From Bathynomus jamesi (Eukaryota; Arthropoda; Malacostraca; Isopoda; Cirolanidae), in NCBI GenBank assembly GCA_023014485.1, contig JAJOZX010008821.1, forward strand, positions 5,001-69,000: a stretch of DNA of 64,000 nucleotides, written 5' to 3'. The notes under the pieces were generated by a model. That model saw nothing but the letters and a program-made list of their open reading frames with translations, ran no database searches and had not been told where the DNA came from. The stretch's first letter is position 1; every line of letters starts with the position of its first letter. Positions 44,766 to 55,559 of this stretch are shown piece by piece. The translations under genes and the position numbers were made by a program.

Positions 44766-46900
44766 AGAGAGAGAGTTACAAGGAAAAGAAGTACCTCAAA
44801 AGGCCTTGTGGCCCATACCGAGGAGGTACCAATGGCAACAGGTGCCAGGGAAAATTTTGTACACACTCAAATAGTGTGCAAGATTTGGTCTAACATTTTC
44901 TTAAACTGATCCACAGAGGAACTGTTCACAACTTCCGAAGGTAACCTGTTCCATGTGTCACAGATCTTATACGTAAAGTAATTCCCACACACACTTGTCC
45001 TAAACCATTTCAAATCCAACTTCCAACCATTGTTGCGAGTTGGGTTATCATTTAAACTAAACATACTTCTAAAATCGACATCGTTGAACCCACGTAAGAG
45101 CTTGAAAACCTCAATCAGTTGACCGTGCAGCCTCCGAGTTTCAAGCAAAAACAAGTTCAGGGCGAGTAACCATCGATTGTAGCCCATATGCCTAACGGAA
45201 GGGATTAACTTTGTGGCCCTCACCTGCACTCGCTCCAGCCTCTCAATATCTTTCTTGAGGGTGGGTGACCAGAACTGCACAGCATACTCCAGGTGCGGCC
45301 GAACAAGGGAATTGTACAGTGAGAGCACAATCTCCTTGTTCCAAAACTGAAATTGCCTCCTGATATAACCCAATAGTTTCTGGGCTTTCTTTTCCACCTC
45401 TACACACTGTTTCGAAAACTTAAGGTTGCTGCTAATTAGCACACCCAAGTCCTTTTCTAAATCAGTCACCTCGATATTACTACCCAACATCGAGTAGTCT
45501 GACTTGGGATTGGCGTAGCCAATGTGCATCACTTTGCATTTACCCAAGTTAAACGGCATTTGCTATTTTTCGGACCACTCTCCTATCCTACCTAGGTCCG
45601 CATGCAGTTGCTCGATCGCTTGGGCGTCCCAACATTGGCCCCAAGCTTCGTGTCATCAGCGAATTTGGCGATCCGACTGACGATGCCACCGTCGATATCA
45701 TTTATGTAAATGATAAACAACAGTGGCCCCAAAACGGAACCCTGAGGAACCCCACTAGTGACCGAGGCCCAACCCGAACTAGCCCCTTTAATTACCATCC
45801 TCTGCCGCCTATTCCTCAGCCAGTTTTCAATCCACCTACCTATTTCCCCACCGATACCCAGCGCGTGCACTTTCGCCATTAGCTGGCGGTGAGGTACCTT
45901 ATCAAAGGCTTTCTGAAAGTCGAGATAAAGTATATCAATCGCCCTACTCTTATCATACTCACTCAACATGACGTGGAAAAACTCGAGCAAGTTGGTGAGA
46001 CACGACCTATGCCATCTAAACCCATGTTGCGAGTCCCCAAGCAGCTTGTAGGAATCCAAATGGTCAACGATTCTATCAGCTATTATCCCTTCTAATAATT
46101 TACCTACAACTGAAGTGAGACTAATGGGACGATAGTTCCCTGGACTTTCGTGATCCCCTTTCTTAAAGATAGGGGTCATGTTGGCTTCCCTCCAGTCACC
46201 AGGCACCTGGCCCATCTCCAACTATTTGTTGAAGACTGTAGCCAGGTGGGGAGAAACTGGTCTGGCCCAGGAGCCTTAAACGCGCTCAGTTTGTCTATTC
46301 TATTGGCAATGACTGTCGCGGTACATCTAACACTATCCAAGCCAGCACCTTCGTGCCTCACGCCTGGCTCGGGGATGACGCGGGTATCCTCCCTGGTGAA
46401 CACTCCCGCAAAGTACTCATTAAGCACATTAGTGATGTCCGCATCGGAGGTCCGCAGAACGCCGCTTCCGTCCTTGCTTCTAATGGGCTTTCTACTATTA
46501 ACATAACTGAAGAATTCCTTAGGGTTCCCCTTGCAGAGGCTTGCCACCCGTAGTTCTTCATTACGTTTCGCTAGCCTAACCTCCGCCTTCACTTCCCTAC
46601 ATAGGCAGACATACGCTTCAGTGTTCTCGTGGGAACGATTGGCCTTCGCCCTCCTATACGCTACTTTCCTATTTCAGATAGCCAAAGCGATGTCACGATT
46701 GAACCACTTAGGCTGCATTGAAACAGGGGTGACTGGTTTTGAGGGTATGGCAGCAGACTGCAGCACCATAAACTCATCCCGGAATGTACTCCACACTCCC
46801 TCAACATCGCCGCCAACCTCTAACCCCATCTCTCCTAGCCCAACATAGTCAGAAGGTATTAATGTTGGATCCTTCTGCAATATATAGCTTTACTTTGGCC
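44766..46900 (-). mobile_element. CR1/jockey-like LINE, 5'-truncated, with (GA)n tail
   Basis: The 3' end begins at an AGAGAGAGA run (44766) followed by GTTACAAGGAAAAGAAGTAC, as in the three fragments at 32.1-33.1 kb. The body encodes most of the reverse transcriptase and ends upstream near 46900 without the endonuclease domain. Confidence 0.9.
44867..46880 (-). pseudogene. CR1/jockey-like reverse transcriptase
   Basis: Three frames cover the polymerase. Bases 46592-46176 encode RIDKLSAFKAPGPDQ. Bases 46221-45592 encode NYRPISLTSVVGKLLE, DILYLDFQKAFDKVPHR (first catalytic aspartate), SGVPQGSVLGPLLF and KFADDTKLG (the catalytic FADD box). Bases 45559-44867 encode FNLGKCKVMHIGYANPKSD, LVRPHLEYAVQFWSP and the C-terminus ending QILHTI. 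Frame changes occur near 46200 and 45580. The enzyme copies LINE RNA at a nicked target. The apurinic endonuclease is missing through 5' truncation. All catalytic residues seen are standard. Confidence 0.92.
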
Positions 46901-47199
46901 TCTGAAAAAATCTTTCCTTCCAACCTTCCCACCACTACTCATTGGTCTATCAATCCTTCTTTATAATAAATTAACTAGGCTATTTGGCCAATACAAAAAC
47001 CTTTGAAACCCGCTGAAATCCCCCCAAAAAACAAAATACTTAGTAATTACCTATCTAACCCTACTTCTTTTGCCTAATCTAATACATAGTGGTATTTAAA
47101 TAAAGACAATTAATAAAATAATAATAATAATAACCACACTTACCCTATCATACCTAATTATCATTTGACAAGAATGTCCCTAAAATGAAAGTATCTGCT
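46901..47199. other. AT-rich junction between LINE and E1 coding region
   Basis: No gene is supported; contains a short (AAT)n run at 47112-47133. Confidence 0.5.
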
Positions 47200-48833
47200 T
47201 GAGATGGAAAGGCCAATCCAAAAACATATGGAGACTTTACAAATCCCTCACATCATCATGTTGGTTACAGTCAGAAATTGCAACAAAACTTTTATGCATT
47301 AGTTCATTGTCTTGTCAGTAGTAGACTACAAAAGGATGTATTGTAGCTTGGCAGTTATTCCAATGGAATGATTGCACTGTGTCTTGAACTATAAAAGCAT
47401 AATTCTCCGCAAAGTCACTGATAATGAGAAATTCACCTTCGCAGAGTTCTTCTTTCTTTTCTTGTAAAAACTTTCATCTGGCTTCTTGCAAAGAAATCAT
47501 GTTCCAGGAGAGCTTCTAGTTTTTCATGAAAACTTTGGATGAATTCATCTGCAGAAAGTTTTTTTGTTTGCAGTGTTGATCTGTCTGTTGAAATCCATTG
47601 CCTAAATTCAATCTCATCAAGCCCTTTTCTGTCGAAGGCTGTAGTTAAGAAGTCTGTAAAGGCCTCTTTTCTTGGGCATTGATCACATTTCCCAAAGAAG
47701 CATATCTCCTGAGGTGGATTACGTTGGAGGAGGACTAGACAATGCCTGTAGTGACAAATATAATTTGTCTCCAGCCCATCATCCCATGTTGGTGAGCTAG
47801 GCTTATCGGGAGGGTACTGCTCCACCTAGAAAACAATGGTTATTGCTGCCATCATGAGTTTGACATTCTGGTGCTTAGTGCAAATGCAGACAGATTGTGT
47901 TCCACTGGCACCTGGCAACACACATTCTTTTGGCTGAAGCTCTGCAAATTTTAAAAATCCTATTTTAATTGTTGGATGGTTTGTTTTAAAAAGCTCAAAT
48001 GCTTCTTTTAGGTTGCCTAAGCTTAGCGATTTTTGTTTTCTTTCCTGCCTACGATCAGCTCCTTTTACAGAAGCATAGTCTTTCAACCCTGGCATTTGTC
48101 TACTCACATCTGGCGAATGATAGAAGTCAATCACTTTAGCAGCAGTTTCACTATTCAGGTGTTTCCCCACACGCGGATTAGGAGTTGAAAGCACTCCCTT
48201 CTCCCTCACCAAACTCTTTGCTTGCCTAGCCATGTAATCTGAGCACTTAAATTCTTCTCTGATCTTTACTTGTGTCCATCTTTTTGGTAGGATAGTAAGA
48301 ATTGTTAGTTTTTTACTTCAACTTGTTACTTGATTAAATTTCTCTTTTAGTTGTTGAAGAATCTCCAGTTCTGTATCATCTGAGTCACTGCATGAAATTG
48401 GTTGTTTAGTTGCAAGTTCAAGCTTTCTTTTCACAACTCCTACTTTCCTCAACTTTCTCTTTGCATAACCAGCACTGTCAGAGAGTTTACATGGTTTTAT
48501 TGGGGTCTCATCAAGTGTGGCCAATGAAGCAGTGAATTTACTAAACTCAAACTGCATTTCAACTACATCTCCAACGGTTTCTAGCTCAGAAGGGGCACTT
48601 GAGGAGGTGGATGGTGATTTTTCAAGTGGTTCACATTCAGGCATTGGGGATGGATGATTTGCTAGTATATTTCGACAGGTTGCACATGCTTTATGATTAT
48701 TTGTTAGTTTCAATTTAGGATTTTGATCAATCAAATTTTTAGTCAATGCATGAATGCCTTTTTTCACTTTTCCTTCGTGTTTTTTAAATGGGTCACAACA
48801 GAACCTGCCCATATTCAAACTGCTGAAATCCAT
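47200..48833 (-). pseudogene. E1 protein, N-terminal and central part
   Basis: The start at 48833 (MDFSSLNMGRFCCDPFKKHE) follows a CTTTTTAG acceptor-like site, implying a 5' UTR intron. Cys pairs CC and later CATCRNIL suggest an N-terminal zinc-binding region. Then come DYMARQAKSLVREKG, FLKFAELQPKECVLPGASGT, VCICTKHQNVKLM, CHYRHCLVLLQRNPP, CDQCP and RQWISTDRSTLQT. After a frame change near 47475 comes LIISDFAENYAF, then VQSFHWNNCQATIHPF. The aspartate in ISDFAENY is a candidate catalytic acid. Stops at 48318-48320, 47826-47828 and near 47320 interrupt it. It breaks off near 47240, where the C-terminal part at 31300 continues the same protein. I know the family only as an uncharacterised, transposon-associated protein. 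Confidence 0.75.
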
Positions 48834-49854
48834 GTTTATCTAAAAAGAAAAAGAAAATATATGCAGCTTAAAAGCCAGGGTTGGGTTCAATTACACAAAA
48901 TGGAAACAATTACAATTTTTTTTAAATTTTCTTCAAATTAATTACAGTTAGTATTGTACTTCACAATTTCAAGATCAATTGCAATTACAATTAATTTTGT
49001 CTGAATCAATTATAATTACACAAATATAACTATCTATTCTAAATATCTAAATATATATCTAAAATAAATATATATCTATATCTAACTAAATAAACTATCA
49101 AAGGTTTATTTTCATTGGATGATGTATGACTGCCAGATCTAGGGGTATAATTTTTAACAATTGACATTAATTGATCAATTACATCAGTTATAGCTCAAAA
49201 ATAAATTACAATTACCTTTATTTTTATTTTATTTTGAATCAATTACAATTACCTTTATTTTAATTTTATTTTGAATCAATTACAATTAATGGAAATTAGG
49301 ATCAATTAATTAAAAATACAATTATAATTATTCAATGTACCGTATCCAACCCTGTTAAAAGCTATTTTTGCTTAGATGGCACAAATAAAATTTGGGACCA
49401 ACTGATCTTGTTTCAGAGGTCTACAACAAGAAAAATGTGCAGTTTGATTTACAGATTCGAATAAATACAGATGCCAAAAAAATCCTTGCTCCAAGGGTTA
49501 AATAAGCTTATTTTCACATGGGTACTGTTGTACACAATGAATAAATACACAAAGTTAAGTAATTCTATTAAAACTCATCTAACTCTTAAAACAACTTATT
49601 CTATAGGGTAGTACCTATAGCCTAGTATAAGGTACTTATATACATAAATAGCTTTACCTTTAAACAGGATAGCAGGTTCGAAGTTCTTCACACTTTTGAA
49701 TGTCCATACAAATTAATTAATTATGTAATTTAAATTACCTATATTATAGAATTCTCTGAAATATACCAAAAAAAAAAAAAAATGTATAATAGGGCTGGAT
49801 ACTTATTCAACCAAATAACTGGGTTAGGTTAGGTTAGATAATTACCAATTTTTT
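48834..49854. other. E1 5' leader with AATTG-rich block
   Basis: Collinear in inverse orientation with the E2 leader (20946-27683 minus insertions). It holds the empty target sites of the nested Tigger (near 49470) and of copy C (near 49115-49140). The AATTG/CAATT-rich part is about 48890-49340. Confidence 0.75.
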
Positions 49855-50482
49855 TTAAAATTAGCAGACATTATATATCTCAGTAAGAAAAATCTAATGG
49901 TATTTTTCTCAACACTAGCTCAAACAGTTCCAAAGATACGGTGCTCCAAACTTTGGTGGAAAAAGGTACTTGGTCAAAATGGAGGTGGGTATGGTCCACT
50001 GAAATGGCTGTAACATCTATACTAACTTAATCAACACTAAAAAACTTGTTTTAGGTTAAGGTAGACATGTGTACCCAACATTGGGTGAAAGGAGAAAAAA
50101 ATCGGTTGTGACATCAAATGACCTACACAAGGTCAAAGGTAAAAAATAAGATCAACTTTTTTTTTTTACCACTGAGGTAAAATATGAATAAAAACAAAGT
50201 TGTAGATCTGCTTAAAAGCTTTAAAATAGTGTTTAAATGGTCTCTGTAAGTGCAATAGGAGCAGAGATATTTCATGGTATGAATATGGTATGACCTTGGA
50301 AATTGACCTTTTTTTTACAAAATTCGAAGGACCATATCTCCGGAACCATATGACCGAGAGTGTTGAAAGATGCATCATTCTGTTTTTCTCACATAGATCT
50401 ATTAGTGTGCCAATTTTAAAAAAATTGGTGATGGTCACGTTTTTTTCGCTGTTGAACTGACATGGAATGACCCCTTATGGGA
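49855..50482. repeat. right terminal repeat of E1
   Basis: The outer end, reverse-complemented, reads GGTCATTCCATGTCAGTTCA. It matches 20330-20945 over about 0.6 kb with scattered differences. Confidence 0.8.
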
Positions 50483-50762
50483 TTAATAGGGATAAAGGAA
50501 CACAGCAGCATTGTCTCTGATGAATGCTTATATATATGGATTTTTTTACACAAATGAAAAAGCCCTTACCTCTGATTTCTTTAGCGAGTCTCTTGATATT
50601 GGCAACTTCCTTCTCAAACATCAGAAAGCCCTTGGAATTGTTCACGACATTAGGGCAAAGATGGTGCCAGCATGCATTCATGGTAGACACTCTCACCTCA
50701 TCCCATGACATTTTGATGATATCGATATAGTCCTTAATGTTATAAGCTTTCCAAAACTTCAT
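50483..50762 (-). pseudogene. Tigger transposase C-terminal fragment
   Basis: The minus-strand frame MKFWKAYNIKDYIDIIKMSW, then NACWHHLCPNVVN, then FEKEVANIKRLAKEIRGKG matches the region C-terminal to the DDE core of jerky/Tigger transposases (compare EFWKKFNIKHAIENIHDSW in the element at 21643-23233). It belongs to the split Tigger 20236-51695 and is cut off by the E1 terminus. Confidence 0.8.
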
Positions 50763-50826
50763 TTAGTTTTCAAAAGCACTGAAGGGTGGGAGATGTGGTG
50801 GAGATGGAGAGAGGTGTGATCTAGAG

Positions 50827-51548
50827 CAGTGGTTGGCAAACTATGACCTGTGGGTCACTTGGTGACCCTGCTGAAAAATTATGGTCACCCACCACAAAAA
50901 AAAAAATAATAAAATACATGAAATACATGAGAATTTGCTGGAATTAAAATATTTCAACTTCCTTGGAATCGAAGATATGAAGATGGAGCTGATTGACCTT
51001 AGAAGTTTGTCTTTATGGACAGATAAATTCAAAAACTTTTGAACTAGCCTTGAGAAAACAGAAAAAAATCATTTACATATGATATCTACATGTTGGGCAT
51101 CTCTTCTGTCCAAGTATTCTTCTCTTAAGAAAATAGCTTTTGCTCTTCTTTCAGCATTTGGATCGAGTTATACATGTGAGCAGATATTTTCGCAAATGAA
51201 ATTCATAATAAATTCATCATGGAACAGAATCACTGTAGAAAACTCAACTTCATGTGTCTTACTAAAAACATCCAACTATTCCCCAAACATTTCGAAGTTT
51301 TCAAAGAAAATGAAGCAGTACCATAAAAGCCACTGATTTAGTTCAGTTTTTATATTGAATTTTTTATTTTATGAAAAGTTTGTTTAAGTTTATTTGTCTT
51401 TAATTGATATACCTTTAAAAAACACCTTATAACTTGTAAGAAAACATAAAAATAAGTAATAGTAGTAAAACTATTTTGAGTACTGACCCATTATACAAGT
51501 GATATAAGACCTAAGTGACCCATTATAAAAAAAGTTTGGCAACCACTG
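50827..51548 (+). mobile_element. hAT (Charlie/ZBED-like) relic with 8-bp duplication
   Basis: Ends CAGTGGTTGGCAAACT and, reverse-complemented, CAGTGGTTGCCAAACT, are flanked by ATCTAGAG at 50819-50826 and 51549-51556. The element is 722 bp long and nested in the split Tigger. Confidence 0.93.
51079..51336 (+). pseudogene. hAT C-terminal dimerisation fragment (SCAND3/ZBED5-like)
   Basis: The frame encodes KIAFALLSAFGSSYTCEQIF followed by SQMKFIINSSWNRIT and a C-terminal KMKQYHKSH. This pattern (LxxFGSTYLCExxFSxMKxIK) is typical of Charlie-type hAT proteins and their domesticated SCAND3/ZBED5 relatives. The acidic residue before IFS is kept. The remainder of the transposase was deleted. Confidence 0.82.
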
Positions 51549-51695
51549 ATCTAGAGCACGCATACATTTGCATGTTGGGCAAACTGTGCATAATTGAATT
51601 TTCCATGTTTGACAGATAAATAATTGGTTGTATTTATTTTTGTGTGTAGAAGTGAATCCATGTTGGACAAACCTGTGTTGGAGGAGGGTTTACTG

Positions 51696-52492
51696 TAATG
51701 TGGAATAAGTTTCACTGGAAACATTTATTAATTGCATATCAGTAGGTTCTTTTAAAGGTAATCTTGTAGTTTACTATCGCAAATTAGTTGGTGTACTTTT
51801 GTGCTTAAATGATGCAAATTAATTTTGTTTTAGGTACAACCTAGGATCTTTTCCGAAGTTACTTTGTGGAATTCATGTGGCATAATAAATATAAACAGGA
51901 ATGATTTAATCATATGATAATTTGTTTCTTGACAATATGTGGTCTAAATAAAATCAGTTTTTCTTATTTCAGTCATTTGTAACATAAATTTTTTGGGGGA
52001 ATTTGTGGTTAAACTACAATCTTACCTTTTTATATAGCTTATGGAGGTATATTTGGGATTTTGAATATGGCCTACTTTCCTGTCCCTGACTTACTATTAA
52101 CCCTTTAAGCCCTGAATCTTTTGTAGGGTTAAGTTATGAATGCATGTATTTGAAATGTTAGCAATTTGTACCGTCAGTACTCAAAGGGTTAAAAAGGGCA
52201 GCATTTCTCAACCTCGAGGTTCAGGGGTGCTCCTGGTGCTTGGCACAAAAATCAGACTACATGAGAAACCTAAGTTTATATTTTTAGCAAAAAATAAAAA
52301 AAATAGGTTGTCCAATTTTACATACTGTAAAGTTAAAACTAATGTAATATAACAGTTTTACAATTGAAATTATCTTGTTAGTCATAATCATAATTGTTAG
52401 ACTGTCTTTTATTGAGTTATCTGTGCTTGCTTTGTATTTGTTAAGCTTCTTATATTTGGTTCATTAAACTAATCACAAAGTAGTACATAGTC
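51696..52492. other. intronic sequence without recognised features
   Basis: AT-rich. I see no credible exon, repeat family or inverted ends. Confidence 0.5.
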
Positions 52493-52730
52493 AGCAGCGC
52501 CATACCAAGGCAGGGGTGAGTGGTGCAGCTGCCCAGGGCACCAACATGTAGAGGCTGCCAAATTGTTGGTCTTACAGCTACCACATAGAATGAAATTTGG
52601 ATTTTTAATTAATTATGCATTTCTATCATAATCAATTTGTATATGTTCCGAATTTAATGGTGTTGGTGTTGGGGGGCAGGGGGGGGGAGTGCATAAGAAA
52701 TGCCTCATACAGGGTGCCATCACAGGTTGG
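52493..52730. mobile_element. hAT-like MITE fragment
   Basis: The start CAGCAGCGCCATACCAA and the end, reverse-complemented, CAGGGCTGTACCAA are similar inverted ends. The internal string TTGTTGGTCTTACAGCTACC recurs in inverse orientation near 60880-60920. No convincing 8-bp duplication is visible. Confidence 0.55.
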
Positions 52731-53352
52731 TACAGCCCTGATAGTTGGTTTCATTGCTTTATTTTTATTGAAACCATTGATGAGAAGCTCACTTTGTGTA
52801 AGTATGAGGTTGCAAATGGAATTAAAATTTTTAATGCTTCATACACCAATACTGGGTACTGACTTTTCTCTGCTGTCCAAAACATAAACAAGTCTTCTCA
52901 TGGGAATGACAAGTGTGTAGGGTCTTGTCAGAAGTAATTCAATCAATTTATATAGGTTTCCTGCAAGTTTGCCAAATTCTACCACACTTTCATTGAATGG
53001 AAAAATTATTCACCTCTTAGGAAGCTTTCCATTATCTCGTGGGAAATGGTTCAGGAGCTGTTTTCACAGGTTAAGTACGTGCTGTCTCATCAATAAGGAA
53101 AAGGGGTTCATGAATTTTTGTCAAAATGGTATCACCAGTACAGAAGAAGTTTATAAACACCACTCTAGAGCCTAGGCCTAACACTATCAAATATGAAATT
53201 TTTTATCTGCACACACATTTTTTGACATTTAATAATTATTTCATGGTCTATACACTTATCTATATTTTGTCTGAAATAGAGAACTGAAAAAAGTTACTGA
53301 GCAATTGCTGTTGCTAGGTCACAATTTAATCAAAAGTAAGTATTTTTATGTA
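52731..53352. other. intronic sequence without recognised features
   Basis: No gene or repeat recognised. Confidence 0.5.
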
Positions 53353-53588
53353 CAGGGTGTACAGAAAGTCTTTTCCAGTTTCTAAACTTTAATTACATGA
53401 AACCCAAAGAAGACATGCTTTGTTTTGCATGTTGTTGCATGACACATCAAGTTTATTATGTTTCTTATTAAATCTCTGCATGTGCACTATTAGTTATATG
53501 TACCACATCCAAGTGAAATTTGAGTTCATGCCATATGTTCACTAGCATAGCTCTTGTGACACTGCTGATGGCATCGCAAATTTTTGCA

Positions 53589-53625
<37 letters not shown>

Positions 53626-54056
53626 TCAGCAACAGGAGTATGGTACACAATTCTTTACATACCCAACAGGAAGAAGTCCAGAGGCATGATATTGGGGTAT
53701 CATGGAGGCCATGGCACTGGCCCATCATGCCCAATCCATCTTCTGGAAAAGTGGTGTTCAAGAACTTGTGCACTAGCAAACCCCAGTGTGGAGGTGCGCT
53801 GTCTCACTGTAAAATGATTGATGGTCTTCCAACTAGGGGCCTAAAAAGAACTTGAGCATGTCCAGGTACACTTGTGTTGCAACATTCTTTTCAGCAAAGA
53901 AGAATGGGCCTATCACCCAAGTATGCATTAATCCACACCAAAACATTAACAAGAAAAACTGTTATACAACAGTATGCAAAACAAAGCATTACTTTCTCCT
54001 CTTTCGATTTCACGTAATTAAAGTTTATATTAAGAAAGGACTTTGTGTACACCCTA
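53353..54056 (-). mobile_element. mariner relic with ~85-bp inverted ends and a (TG)n tract
   Basis: The ends CAGGGTGTACAGAAAGTC and, reverse-complemented, TAGGGTGTACACAAAGTC extend into matches such as AAACTTTAATTAC and GCTTTGTTTTGCAT. TA flanks both sides. The minus strand encodes PWPPWYPNIMPLDFFLLGMV (third catalytic aspartate region) and AMLVNIWHELKFHLDV. A (TG)n run at 53590-53620 interrupts the gene. Confidence 0.8.
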
Positions 54057-54889
54057 TATATTTAAATTGTTTTATATGTTTTTGCAAAATATAAAAAGTA
54101 ATATATTGAAACTATACATTTATTTTCAATGCAAGTGGATTTTCTATTGGATAGGAGGATAAAGAAATTTTTTTTGAAACCCTAATTCCATTTGTTGTAC
54201 CTCTCTGCAGAAAATAAGCCAATTTGATACTTATCTGCTTGGTTCTTGTATATTTTCACTGAAAGAGTCAAAACATTAGTAATTAGTTACCACATTATAT
54301 TGTTGTCTGTCTACCTGTCTGTGTAAATAATTCTGTTGAGAGTTAGTCACAAATTCTGCTATGAAATTGCTTTTTTACAGTTTCCCCTTTTCAGAAAAGA
54401 CTAGCATTAAAATGTTAGATGGTTTGTAGTCTGTACCCTGAAATGCATCATAGTAGTATAAAAGTTTCAAGATAAGATGTCAGATTTACATTAATAAGAT
54501 GTCACTGAAATTTTGAATTTGTATAGTTCATCTCCATTCATTTATAAATGTATCCCAGAAACATTTGTTTGGGAGAAGCTTCATATTTGCTTGTATAAGG
54601 GTCCAACTGTGAAAATTAAGTTAAAGGTTTTCTTACAAAGTTGATTTATTCAGGAGTATTACATGAAACAATATTACGGACAATCATATTTACAATTATT
54701 TAATTCTAAATTGGGGTATGTTGAATGGCATTCCTATTCATTCCCTTCACGGATGGGGTAATGTGTGTGATGAAAGCAGGAATGTTAGAAAGGGCAGTAT
54801 ATCTGAATATGTGGCCTAGTCAGAGCATTTTTTTTAAGCTTTTCCCACTGGGTGACAAAGGCAGATTGGGAAGTGGGGGTGGATTAAGG
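54057..54889. other. intronic sequence without recognised features
   Basis: No gene or repeat recognised. Confidence 0.5.
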
Positions 54890-55559
54890 CAGGGGTGTGC
54901 TACCAATTTCTTGACAACTGGTTCTGATACAGATAGGGGTGTAAATTGGCGAGTGCCAATGGTGTGAGTCATTAAGCTAGGGGGTCTGGGGTGAGTGGTA
55001 GCATTTTGTAACATTTTGGCAGAAATTACCGTATTTTTCAGTGTATAAGACGCTTTTTTTTTTCCCCAAAAAAGGGGTCTCAAAATCACTGTGCGTCCTA
55101 TACACCGAAGGTCATAATATTACCTTTATATGGGCTTGAAGAACTGATGGATTTTTACAAAAATTCATCATCTCTCAGTCCCTCCTGACTGCGTATTGGT
55201 TTGGCCAATTTTACACTAAGTTTCTACTATTCCCAACCCACTGATAACAAGTAAAACAGTATGTATTGCATAACACTGGTATGCATATGAAATTTTTTTG
55301 TCTGCTGTGAGGGTTTTTTCAACTCATATTATATAATTCAACCATGCTGAATTAAAAAATGACATTGGTTTTCCTCAATCAGGTCAGGTTTTTTCTCTAT
55401 TGGCCATTTATTATAAGTCCAATTTTATCCCCAAATTTATTGATTTTTTTAGCTTAAACACTGTACATACGAGTAATATTATAAGAACACTCGTGAAAAA
55501 TGAAAACATTGTGTGAATAAATACTTTTATTCATACAATGAATATGGAAAAAAAGTTTA

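Larger units (their letters stand above)
27748..50482 (-). mobile_element. E1: unclassified long-TIR transposon, minus strand, split by nested elements
   Basis: The right end (50482) is followed by TTAA at 50483-50486; its terminal repeat covers about 49855-50482. The left end keeps only the inner 425 bp of the repeat (27748-28172). The coding region runs 48833 to about 47200 and resumes at about 31290 down to 30400. The 15.9 kb between (CR1 LINEs, copy B, BEL/Pao) was inserted into the coding region. TTAA outside both E ends (20310-20313 and 50483-50486) hints at a TTAA target, but the outer left end belongs to E2. Confidence 0.65.
20236..51695 (-). mobile_element. Tigger relic split by the 30-kb E1/E2 complex
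   Basis: The left end CAGTGGGCCCTCCTCCAACA (20236) and the right end, reverse-complemented, CAGTAAACCCTCCTCCAACA (51695) form an inverted repeat. TA follows the right end; the left is preceded by TATG. Only 20236-20313 and 50483-51695 belong to it; everything between is inserted. A transposase C-terminus (50483-50762) and a nested hAT (50827-51548) lie in the right part. Confidence 0.7.

Noticed and set aside
52493..52730. 8-bp duplication for the hAT-like MITE
   Set aside because: Flanking 8-mers do not match, so I do not claim complete ends.
54725..55089. Open frames on both strands around 54.7-55.1 kb
   Set aside because: No domain, overlaps the MITE end and the TIR of the 55029 element.
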